Shown here piece by piece: positions 1 through 6,744 of a stretch of 10,036 bases of DNA (its first letter is position 1; each line of letters opens with the position of its first letter). Source of the DNA: Nitrospira sp. (GTDB lineage: Bacteria; Nitrospirota; Nitrospiria; Nitrospirales; Nitrospiraceae); the NCBI GenBank assembly GCA_025935475.1, contig JAICVE010000076.1:1-10036 (forward strand), written 5' to 3'. Under the pieces are notes generated by a model. It did not search any database. It saw only the letters and a list, made by a program, of their open reading frames with translations, and had not been told where the DNA came from. Position numbers and translations under genes: made by a program.

Positions 1-472
1 TAATGAAAAACCCCATCCAGAGCGCAGCACGTTGGAACGGAATCACCTCGTAGGATTCCCCTTCTTCGGCCTCGTCGTCGGCTTTGAAAATCACCGTATA
101 GAGGAAAAGGGTCAAAAGGCAGAGCACGAGGAAGAGCTTGATAAAAAAGACCGTGAGGTATTTGGCGTGGTGCTGAACGCCTGACCCCGTCTGTGAGGTC
201 AGCACTTGGTTGACGTAGTGGAGATTGATTCCACCGGTAAATAACAGAATGACGAGCAAAATGCCCGCGACCTTCTTGTAGTGTTGATAAAAGACGTCCG
301 TAATCGGTTTGATCTGCTCCCGGGCAACCGCTTTCTGCAGACCTGGCGTGACTGCCATGACCAGAAAGGCCAGGCCGCCGATCCAGATCACTGCGGAGAG
401 GAGATGGAACCAGTGATTGATGATGGGAATCAGCGTATTGAGGTCGGTGACGATGCTTTGAAGTGCGTCCAT
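1..472 (-). CDS. His-rich multi-pass membrane protein, CopD-like, 3' end outside window
   Basis: The reading frame is open for 157 codons from ATG at 472 and runs off the left edge, so the C-terminus is missing. Three hydrophobic segments are visible at residues 17-42, 66-86 and 104-128, and a fourth begins near 150. The first carries HWFHLLSAVIWIGG, the His/Trp-Gly-Gly pattern typical of CopD-type and related putative heme- or copper-binding membrane proteins. Histidines lie at 20, 23, 64, 85, 101 and 102, several near the membrane borders, where they could bind heme or copper. An acidic loop (residues 131-140) separates the third and fourth segments. The gene starts 23 bases after the stop of the upstream radical SAM gene on the same strand, so it is probably the third gene of that operon. 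Only a weak GAGGT lies upstream. The family is assigned by pattern only; a function in copper transport is not shown, and a b-type cytochrome-like role is equally possible. Confidence 0.75.
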   Translation of the reverse strand, partial: MDALQSIVTDLNTLIPIINHWFHLLSAVIWIGGLAFLVMAVTPGLQKAVAREQIKPITDVFYQHYKKVAGILLVILLFTGGINLHYVNQVLTSQTGSGVQHHAKYLTVFFIKLFLVLCLLTLFLYTVIFKADDEAEEGESYEVIPFQRAALWMGFFI

Positions 473-495
473 CAGTGGCGCTCAGACCTCGAGCT

Positions 496-1875
496 TCAGA
501 ACTTGAATACCGGTGCGTCGTTGCCGAAGCGTTTCTTCCGGAGTTCTTCCATGAGCTCGATCGTCACGGTCGTGATGCCGTTCTCCTGCGCGTGTTTTTC
601 GACGCCTTTCTTGACCATTGCGCGGAGAAAGTAGGGAATACGGCTCAGCCGTAACGACGCCGCGTCGTCCCATTGCACGATGGACGCTTCCTCGACATTG
701 AACGCGACCTTGATCTTCTCTCCGCCCTTGGGCGTGTAGAGGCACCACTGGTCTTCGTCCAGCCAGTCGCCATGATCCACATAAGGCCGGGCGCGGCAGC
801 CACCGCAGATATCCGAGTACTCACAGTCGCCGCATTTGCCTTTGAGTTGAGGATACCGGAAGGAATTGAAGATGTCGGACTTTTCCCAGAGGTCCACAAA
901 GCTCTTCTCGCGAACATTCCCGGCCGAGAGCGGCATGTAGGGGCAAGGCGTCAATTCGCCGTTCGGCGTCACGCGGGCATAGTTCGTCCCCGCGAGGCAG
1001 CCACCGCCCATGTAGCCGGTCGCTTTGGTGATCGGTGAGTTGGGGTCTTTTTCATAAGCCAATCGCTTGAAGTGGGGCGCGCAGCGGGCCCGGATCAGCA
1101 TGCCTTGATAGTCGTCCTGGCAATTCACCAAGTAACCGAGCACCTCTTCGTACTGGGCCGGCGTGATGTCCGTGAGTTCTTCGCCGCGACCCGTGCACAC
1201 CATGAAGAACACGTTGAGGACGCGGGCGCCGAGCCCATGGGCCCATTCCACGACGGCGGGCAGTTCCTGGTAATTCATCGGCTGGGCGCTGAAATGCACC
1301 TGGAACTGGAGTCCGTTGCGTTTGCTGGCCTCGATGCCGGCCACGGCCGCTTCCCAGGCTCCCGGAACACCGCGGAAGGCGTTGTGCTTCTGCGGGTCGA
1401 GAGAATCGATGCTGATCCCGACGCCCATGACGCCGATCTCGACCAGCTGTTTGGCTATTCGATCATCGATCAACATGCCGTTGGTACCGAAAACCACCAT
1501 GAACCCGAGCTTCACGGCATAACGTGCGATGTCGAGAATGTCGGGACGGACCAACGGCTCGCCGCCGGTGATGACGAGCAGACAGCCCTTATTGACCTCG
1601 GCGATTTGGTCGATCAGGCGAACGCACTCATCGGTCGTGAGTTCGTCGTCGCCGCCCGCGGCTTTGGTGGTCGCGTCCAGATAGCAGTGAGCGCACTTCA
1701 AATTACAGCGCTTGGTGAGGTTCAGCGCAACGAGATAGGGCTTGAAGTCGTCCACGGTCCGTCCGTCATACGGACCCTCGCCCTGGGGACGAGGCGTAAA
1801 GAATTGCGTGAGCTGTTGCGGAAGGGACCCCAGCGCTCCTGAGAGCGACGGATTGAAGATCGGTAGCGGTTTCAT
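496..1875 (-). CDS. Radical SAM/SPASM protein with C-terminal PCP_red-like domain (AhbD/NirJ-like)
   Basis: A 459-residue cytosolic enzyme. The radical SAM core carries CNLKCAHC (Cys57, 61, 64), which binds the 4Fe-4S cluster that cleaves S-adenosylmethionine, and GGEP at 104-107. The twitch/SPASM region has Cys265, 293, 311, 348, 351, 357, 360 and 378, arranged as GGGCLAG, PCPYMP and CEYSDICGGCRARPY. This pattern is like AhbC, AhbD and NirJ, which remove or alter side chains of siroheme-derived tetrapyrroles and iron-coproporphyrin. After this, residues 401-450 form a PCP_red-like domain (W402, IP at 413-414, a conserved Lys/Glu-Lys-His-Ala helix, then a Gly and a Thr-Ile strand), known from the end of BchB/ChlB. 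The start ATG lies 2 bases after the stop of the upstream Usp-PCP_red gene (TAAGGATG), so translation is probably coupled. The enzyme class is clear; the substrate is inferred to be a tetrapyrrole but a peptide substrate cannot be excluded. Confidence 0.93.
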   Translation of the reverse strand: MKPLPIFNPSLSGALGSLPQQLTQFFTPRPQGEGPYDGRTVDDFKPYLVALNLTKRCNLKCAHCYLDATTKAAGGDDELTTDECVRLIDQIAEVNKGCLLVITGGEPLVRPDILDIARYAVKLGFMVVFGTNGMLIDDRIAKQLVEIGVMGVGISIDSLDPQKHNAFRGVPGAWEAAVAGIEASKRNGLQFQVHFSAQPMNYQELPAVVEWAHGLGARVLNVFFMVCTGRGEELTDITPAQYEEVLGYLVNCQDDYQGMLIRARCAPHFKRLAYEKDPNSPITKATGYMGGGCLAGTNYARVTPNGELTPCPYMPLSAGNVREKSFVDLWEKSDIFNSFRYPQLKGKCGDCEYSDICGGCRARPYVDHGDWLDEDQWCLYTPKGGEKIKVAFNVEEASIVQWDDAASLRLSRIPYFLRAMVKKGVEKHAQENGITTVTIELMEELRKKRFGNDAPVFKF

Positions 1876-1877
1876 CC

Positions 1878-3959
1878 TTATTTGGCGGCTTTGCCGGTGA
1901 GGTTGGCGATCATGTCCTTGAGATTGCCCGTCTTCATCGCTTCTTCCATGTACCCTTTGGCCTGCTCAATGCCCTCATTGGCCACTTCCAGCGTGATATG
2001 GGTCGTGCCGAGCTTGTCGGCGTGCTTGATGATGAGCGCCTTCGTGCAGTCACGCATAAAACCTTCTGGCGCCCGCTCAAGCCTGGATTGAGCTTCTCCC
2101 GTCCAACTGTAGGGTGACGTGTCCGCATGGCCGTTGCCGCTGTCGTGGGGGACCTGCGTTCCGTGTTCCTGAACCTCGGCCAGTTTGGCTTGCGCCTCGG
2201 CCGAAGTGCCGGCACCCTTGTTGGCAAAGATCGGTTGATAATCTTCGGAGGCGGCTTCCTTGATCGTCGGCGCGGCATACTCCAGCGTGATCGTCGTCAT
2301 GCCAAGCTTTCGGGCGCTTTTTTCAATCTTCGCCTTCGCGCGGCGCCGCTGAAATCCGGCCGGGACGGCGCGGATGGCCTCCTTGGCATCCTTCGTCCAC
2401 TGCATGGGCACATCGTCATAAGCCAGGTCCGTTTCGACCTCGCCCTCCGCTTTGGCGGCGGCTTCGAAAATGCTCTTGTCGACGGCCTTGAACCGGTGTC
2501 CCTCCGCTCCGCACACCGGGCACTTGACCGGTGCATCCCCCTTGCCGATGTAGCCGCAACCGTCGCACACGTAATAATTCTGCGTCATCCGGTCGAGATA
2601 GGCCTGCGTCGCCTCTGAGTTCTTGGGCTTCTCTTCGACGACCTGCGTCATCATGCCGCTAAGCGTCGATCCCATCAGATCTTTCGCCACGGCGTCGTCC
2701 GCCTGCATCTTGTCGCGATCGATACCGGCGGCATCGAGACTGCCCCCCAATGCGCGCATAGCGTCCATGGCGCCTTTGGGAAGGATGTGCCCGACGGCTG
2801 CGTCAACGACCGTGTTGCTGATGATCGTATGACCTTTTTCAATGGCATACCGGTGAATGGCGGTCTTGGCCACCCCACGGGCGAAGACCGGAATTTTTTC
2901 CATCCGGCGAAGCGCCTCTTCGGTCCAGGCGATGGTGTACTCGGCCTGGGTGTCGATGGGCGGCACGTACTTCCGGTTGGACACCAGCACGTTGCAGGGT
3001 GCGCTCCGCAATAGATTCTCCGTGTTGCTGCCGATGTCCATGTCCTCGTCGCTGTGGACGCCGATGCGGCCGACGATCAGGAGGGCCGGCACGTCTTTGC
3101 GGACGTATTGAATGATTTTCTCGAAGGCTTTTCCGTCCAGCAACGTCGTCTTGACGTCCGTTTGCTCCGCCTGGGCGATCTCGCGCGAGATGTCCAGATG
3201 GGACTGGTAGATCTTGGCCAGGCCGCTGTCGATGATTTCTTCGTGCAGCTTTTCCTGTTCTTTGAACCGGAAGACCTTGCCGGCCTCTTCATTGAGGACG
3301 CCCGAGATGCTGTGGAAGGCGGCGTAATGGAAGTAGGGATCAAACGCCGAGATCGCCTCGACCGGCATATTCAGCGCCTTGCCGAGGTGGAGGCCGGTCA
3401 TCAAGCCGCCGAACGAGTAGGGACTGCCGTCGACTGCCACCACGATTTTTCCGCCGTTGATCGGCTGGACGTTCTTGATGATCAGCATGTCGGAATTCCG
3501 TACCCGACGAACGACCCGTTCCGTATTGCTCCCGATCACGCTGTCTTTCACGGCGCCTACCCCAAGGGCGCCCATGATGACGAGATCGTAGCTGTTGGTA
3601 TTGATGTCTTCCGCCAGGACTTTCCAATTCCGTCCCTCGAGTGAGCGGCGTTCAATCGGAAGGTTGGCCTCGTTGCACTTTTTGTCGACGTAATCGAGGT
3701 AGGAGTCGGTGATGATCTGAAGCCCTCGGGTAATCAGTGAATCATGGATCTGCCGTTGCCGGTCGAGTTCCTTCTCGTCGTGGTATTCCTCGGGAAGGCC
3801 CGCCTCCATCTGCTTGAAGCGTTTGTCATGCATTTTGGCTGCATACACATGGCTTCCCACGATCTTCGAGCCGAAGAGTTTGGCCAGGTGGACACCGGTG
3901 TCCACCGCCTGATTCGAATGGTCGGAATTATCGACCGGAATATAAATCGTCTTATACAT
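1878..3959 (-). CDS. Tandem Usp domains fused to three PCP_red-like domains and a rubredoxin-like ribbon
   Basis: A 693-residue soluble protein. Two Usp domains come first (about 1-163 and 170-328). Both keep the ATP-binding pattern G-2x-G-9x-G-S: G130, G133, G143-S144 and G297, G300, G310-S311. PCP_red-like domain 1 spans about 344-394. A rubredoxin-like ribbon follows (YVCDGCGY...CPVCGA; Cys465, 468, 480, 483), which should bind one iron or zinc. PCP_red-like domains 2 and 3 lie at about 519-569 and 616-668, each opening with W-T and an A, then a Pro, a basic helix and a G-x-T-x-I strand. The start at MYKTIYIPVD is chosen because it opens the first Usp strand and has GGAGG 7-11 bases upstream; an in-frame start at 4007 would add 16 unrelated residues. 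An extended -10 promoter lies about 100 bases upstream. Likely role (inference): ATP-responsive, redox-active binding or regulatory protein working with the downstream radical SAM enzyme. Confidence 0.93.
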   Translation of the reverse strand: MYKTIYIPVDNSDHSNQAVDTGVHLAKLFGSKIVGSHVYAAKMHDKRFKQMEAGLPEEYHDEKELDRQRQIHDSLITRGLQIITDSYLDYVDKKCNEANLPIERRSLEGRNWKVLAEDINTNSYDLVIMGALGVGAVKDSVIGSNTERVVRRVRNSDMLIIKNVQPINGGKIVVAVDGSPYSFGGLMTGLHLGKALNMPVEAISAFDPYFHYAAFHSISGVLNEEAGKVFRFKEQEKLHEEIIDSGLAKIYQSHLDISREIAQAEQTDVKTTLLDGKAFEKIIQYVRKDVPALLIVGRIGVHSDEDMDIGSNTENLLRSAPCNVLVSNRKYVPPIDTQAEYTIAWTEEALRRMEKIPVFARGVAKTAIHRYAIEKGHTIISNTVVDAAVGHILPKGAMDAMRALGGSLDAAGIDRDKMQADDAVAKDLMGSTLSGMMTQVVEEKPKNSEATQAYLDRMTQNYYVCDGCGYIGKGDAPVKCPVCGAEGHRFKAVDKSIFEAAAKAEGEVETDLAYDDVPMQWTKDAKEAIRAVPAGFQRRRAKAKIEKSARKLGMTTITLEYAAPTIKEAASEDYQPIFANKGAGTSAEAQAKLAEVQEHGTQVPHDSGNGHADTSPYSWTGEAQSRLERAPEGFMRDCTKALIIKHADKLGTTHITLEVANEGIEQAKGYMEEAMKTGNLKDMIANLTGKAAK

Positions 3960-3966
3960 CGAGATG

Positions 3967-3974
3967 CCTCCTCC
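3967..3974 (-). promoter_or_regulatory. Strong Shine-Dalgarno site for the Usp-PCP_red gene
   Basis: The minus strand reads GGAGGAGG here, ending 7 bases before the ATG at 3959. It settles the start codon against the in-frame alternative at 4007, which has no such site. Confidence 0.75.
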
Positions 3975-4060
3975 AGGCGCTCTCCGGACCCGGGCAGACT
4001 GGTACAAACGTCAGGAAAATTAACCGGTTGTCGTCTTGCCCCAGGTGTGAAAGAGCGCGA

Positions 4061-4090
4061 ATGATAGCACTGGCCAGAAGGGGATTGCAA
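4061..4090 (-). promoter_or_regulatory. Sigma70-type extended -10 promoter for the Usp-PCP_red / radical SAM operon
   Basis: On the minus strand, TTGCAA (4090-4085, four of six matches to TTGACA) is followed after 18 bases by TATCAT (4066-4061, five of six to TATAAT). TGC directly precedes the -10 box, giving an extended -10. It sits in the 146-base gap after the B12-radical SAM stop codon. Transcription would start near 4054, leaving a leader of about 95 bases before the ATG at 3959. The promoter makes the three downstream genes a unit separate from ubiE. Predicted from sequence only. Confidence 0.5.
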
Positions 4091-4105
4091 GAATGAAGAA
4101 ATAGT

Positions 4106-5731
4106 CTAACCAGTCGAAGTGGCGTGAGTTTTTGGCTCGCGAGCGGATGACGAATGTGAGGGGCGCGAACGCAGGATCTCTTCCAAAGAGAGGAGCGCAT
4201 CCCGCCCGGAATTCCCCTCAATGCCGCGGCTCAAGCTCTTGTCGGCATAAGAATCCTCCGAGCCGGCGGTTTGGGACAGTGAGCCGGTCCATCTCCGTGG
4301 GTCTCGGCTCCCCGCCTTGCGTTCCCATGCACGCAGGCAGGCCTTTGCAATGAAGGTGTTGAGGGGAGCCGGATTATACAGCAACTTTCGGATACTGGTC
4401 GGGGTCAGCATGAGAGGATTATAGCCGGCGGACAGATACCCCTCTTCGAGCAAGCGCTGTTCGAGGTCGGTATTCGGCTGGATGCCGAGAAAGAACATCA
4501 AGGGAAAGACCCGCTCTTCGCCTAAGATCGACGCGACGACCTTGTAAGACTCCACGCTTTGCAAGAGCGTTTCTTCGGTCTCTTTAGGGCTGTTCAGCGA
4601 ATAATTCAGGATGACCTTGCCCCTGAACCCCGCTTCCGCGAGGTACCGGCAACCGTCATACAGCCGCTCGAGTTTGAAGCCCATATGGAGGTTGTTGAGG
4701 ACCTCCTGGGAGCCGGAAGTGATCGCCACTTCCAAATCGCCGACGCCAGACCGCACCATCAATCTGGCCAGTTCAGGCGTGATCAATGAGGTCCGAATGT
4801 AGCCGGACCATTCGATGTCCAGCTTCTCGCTGACGATGCGCTCTAGTATCTCGGTGCATTGTGGATAGGCTTCCTTGCCGGTAATAAACTGTGCGTCCGT
4901 GAACCAGAATCGACGGGCGCCCCATTGATGGTAATGTTGGGAGATGTCCCGTACAACCATGTCGGCCGGCCGGTACCGGACGCGTTTCCCTTCGATGTAG
5001 GGATACAGACAAAACGCACAGTCGTAAGGACAGCCTCGTTTCGATTGCACACCGATGGATTCCCCGACGTATTCACGGTATTGAGGAAAAATCGTGGTCA
5101 GGTAGGGCAGGTCGACGGTGAGGGCGTCTAGCAGCGCCGGCGAGCCTTGCCGTCCCTTCTTGATCCGGTTCCCTTCTTTGACAATGTACCGTTCGTCCTC
5201 GATCGACCGGCCCTCAAGGACTTTCAAAATCGCATCTTCTCCCTCTCCGAGCAGGCCGATGGTGCCTTCCGGCAATTTCTCGATGAGCTGATCGGCGAAG
5301 GCGGTGAAGGCGCCGCCTCCGATCATGATCTGGGCTTTAGGAAAATGTTTTCGCACCAACCAGGGATACGAAAGGATCGTATGAATATGGCTGTAGTACC
5401 GATACAGCTGTTTCAGTCCCGCGAAGGAGGCGGCAATGCGCTTGAGGGGATTGCTCGCAAAATAAAAATTGAAAGCGTGCTCCAGGGAAGAGTCCCCCTC
5501 GTGCGGCGAAAAGATTTGAATATCCCGCCAGGAGAAGCAGACGAGATCCGGCTGAAATTCGGCGGTGACCTCCCGGATGACTCGGTTCCGTTGGGCGACG
5601 GGGTATAGCGACAGATCGAGGATGCGCTGGCGGACCTCTGGCTTCCGGCGGTGAATGAAATCGGCGAGATAGGTGAGACCGATCGGGTAGACCTTCTTGC
5701 AGGGGAGAAAAATGTAGAGCACCGAGTTCAT
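4106..5731 (-). CDS. B12-binding radical SAM protein (BchE-like architecture), substrate unknown
   Basis: A 541-residue protein. The N-terminal part, about 1-180, looks like a cobalamin-binding Rossmann domain (PIGLTYLADF, IMIGGGAFTAF, GLLGEGEDAIL). It lacks a visible D-x-H-x-x-G motif, as in BchE-type members. The radical SAM core has CPYDCAFC (Cys234, 238, 241), followed by WFTDAQF and IEWSGYIRTSL, usual landmarks of this class. Such enzymes methylate or rearrange unactivated carbons; known members act on lipids, hopanoids, antibiotics and tetrapyrroles, and I cannot say which applies here. The start is ATG at 5731, whose ATG overlaps the ubiE stop as ATGA; a longer frame to 5908 would add 59 residues lying wholly inside ubiE and is rejected. 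The last 75 or so residues (from about 466) are Ser-, Arg- and Gly-rich with no recognisable fold. Coupling to ubiE suggests a quinone or membrane-lipid link, but that is inference. Confidence 0.9.
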   Translation of the reverse strand: MNSVLYIFLPCKKVYPIGLTYLADFIHRRKPEVRQRILDLSLYPVAQRNRVIREVTAEFQPDLVCFSWRDIQIFSPHEGDSSLEHAFNFYFASNPLKRIAASFAGLKQLYRYYSHIHTILSYPWLVRKHFPKAQIMIGGGAFTAFADQLIEKLPEGTIGLLGEGEDAILKVLEGRSIEDERYIVKEGNRIKKGRQGSPALLDALTVDLPYLTTIFPQYREYVGESIGVQSKRGCPYDCAFCLYPYIEGKRVRYRPADMVVRDISQHYHQWGARRFWFTDAQFITGKEAYPQCTEILERIVSEKLDIEWSGYIRTSLITPELARLMVRSGVGDLEVAITSGSQEVLNNLHMGFKLERLYDGCRYLAEAGFRGKVILNYSLNSPKETEETLLQSVESYKVVASILGEERVFPLMFFLGIQPNTDLEQRLLEEGYLSAGYNPLMLTPTSIRKLLYNPAPLNTFIAKACLRAWERKAGSRDPRRWTGSLSQTAGSEDSYADKSLSRGIEGNSGRDALLSLEEILRSRPSHSSSAREPKTHATSTG

Positions 5732-6498
5732 TTCACAGCTCGATGGATGGCGACGATCCCGCCGGTGAGATTGCGATACGAGACCTCGCGAAAGCCCACG
5801 TCGCGAAGGATCTGGCAGAGCCGCTCCTGATCGGGAAACGTGCGGATCGACGCGGGCAGATATTCGTACACGCCGGTGGTGTCCCGCGCCACTCTTGTGC
5901 CGATCCACGGAAGCAGCTTGAATGAATACCAGTCGTACAGAGCGCGGAGCCAGCCGAAGATCGGACGGGAGAATTCAAGGCAGACAAATGTGCCTCCAGG
6001 CTTCATGACGCGACGAATCTCGACGATGGCCTGCGCGAGGTTTCCGACATTGCGCATGCAGAACCCCGTGGTGACGGCGTCGAACGTGTTGTCGTCGAAT
6101 CCCAGATGTTCTGCATTGGCCTGCAGGCAGGTGATCTTCCCGCTCAGACCTTTCTCGTCGATCTTCTTGAGCCCTTCCGCGAGCATGGCATGATTGAGGT
6201 CGGAGGCGATGACGCGTCCATGGGCACCCATGCGAGACTCCACAAACAGCGCAAGATCGGCGGTCCCAGCGCCGACGTCCAGTGCGGTCCCATCCTTCAC
6301 GCAAGGCACATCGGCCGCAGTCATTTTCTTCCAGCGGTAATGCAGTCCGAAGCTGAGGAGCGTGTTGTTGAGATCGTAGACGCCCGCGATGGACGTGAAC
6401 ATGCGCTGGACCGCTTGTTCGCGAGCGGAGCCCGACCAGGTGGAAATCGTGCTGGCTGGACTCTCCCGCAGCGGGTGATCGGTCACGGACTCCCCCAT
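5728..6498 (-). CDS. ubiE: UbiE/MenG: demethylmenaquinone (ubiquinone) C-methyltransferase
   Basis: This class I SAM-dependent methyltransferase carries out the C-methylation late in menaquinone or ubiquinone synthesis, at the cytoplasmic membrane. With this start it has 256 residues, close to the usual 250. Family landmarks are FTSIAGVYDLNNTLLSFGLH near the N-terminus, the SAM-binding motif ALDVGAGTADLALF, FDAVTTGFCMRNVGN, and MKPGGTFVCLEFSRP. The start is uncertain: GTG at 6525, ATG at 6507 and ATG at 6498 are in frame and none has a good ribosome site. I prefer 6498 because it leaves about 32 residues before the conserved FTSIA block, as in the E. coli protein. A perfect TTGACA lies at 6545-6540 on this strand, but a matching -10 box is poor. 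The stop overlaps the start of the B12-radical SAM gene (ATGA). Confidence 0.93.
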   Translation of the reverse strand: MGESVTDHPLRESPASTISTWSGSAREQAVQRMFTSIAGVYDLNNTLLSFGLHYRWKKMTAADVPCVKDGTALDVGAGTADLALFVESRMGAHGRVIASDLNHAMLAEGLKKIDEKGLSGKITCLQANAEHLGFDDNTFDAVTTGFCMRNVGNLAQAIVEIRRVMKPGGTFVCLEFSRPIFGWLRALYDWYSFKLLPWIGTRVARDTTGVYEYLPASIRTFPDQERLCQILRDVGFREVSYRNLTGGIVAIHRAVK

Positions 6499-6554
6499 GA
6501 AGAGCATGGAGATGGGTGGTAGCACCGCGTTTCCGGCTTTGTCAAGGCAAGCAA

Positions 6555-6670
6555 GACGTTCAAAAAGGCGGCGGGACTCTTGCTCGCTCGCTCAGAGTCT
6601 CAACCTACCAGACAACGTACGCTTCAACTCTTCGCTCGCTGCGGCCTTGCCGGCCGCCTTGTTGAACGTC
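6555..6670. repeat. Intergenic palindromic repeat element (REP/MITE-like)
   Basis: The spacer between the diverging ubiE and uvrA genes holds an element bounded by 18-base inverted repeats that agree at 17 positions: GACGTTCAAAAAGGCGGC at 6555-6572 and its reverse complement, with one change, at 6653-6670. Inside are two smaller hairpins, GACTCT/AGAGTC (6575-6580 with 6594-6599) and GCGGCC/GGCCGC (6641-6646 with 6652-6657), plus two related ACTCTT-CTCGCT stretches near 6576 and 6627. No T-run follows, so it is not a simple terminator. It resembles high-copy intergenic repeats I recall from Nitrospira genomes; that recollection is not checked. Confidence 0.65.
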
Positions 6671-6729
6671 GTGTGCGGTAGTAGACGGTCTGTGCAATTA
6701 CATTCCGACAGCATGTGCAATCCAAGTGT

Positions 6730-6735
6730 TATAAT
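6730..6735 (+). promoter_or_regulatory. Consensus -10 box of a probable near-leaderless uvrA promoter
   Basis: A perfect TATAAT lies 9 bases before the uvrA ATG at 6745. The best -35 candidate is CCGACA at 6705-6710, with a long 19-base spacer, so the -35 is weak. Transcription would begin near 6742, giving a leader of about 3 bases, which agrees with the absence of any Shine-Dalgarno sequence. The octamer TGTGCAAT occurs twice nearby, at 6691-6698 and 6714-6721. No clear LexA-type box was found. Confidence 0.45.
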
Positions 6736-6744
6736 CTTGCGCCT

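Noticed and set aside
1072..1842. A 256-codon plus-strand frame opposite the radical SAM gene.
   Set aside because: It is a shadow frame: the minus-strand gene has complete, family-specific motifs across the same bases.
5732..5908. N-terminal extension of the B12-radical SAM protein by 59 residues.
   Set aside because: It is Arg/Ser-rich, unlike the family, and lies entirely within ubiE; the ATGA start at 5731 fits better.
6689..6711. CTGT and ACAG half-sites upstream of uvrA as a possible LexA box.
   Set aside because: They are separated by about 14 bases, not the 8 of the E. coli type, and no Gram-positive-type GAAC-N4-GTTC was found.
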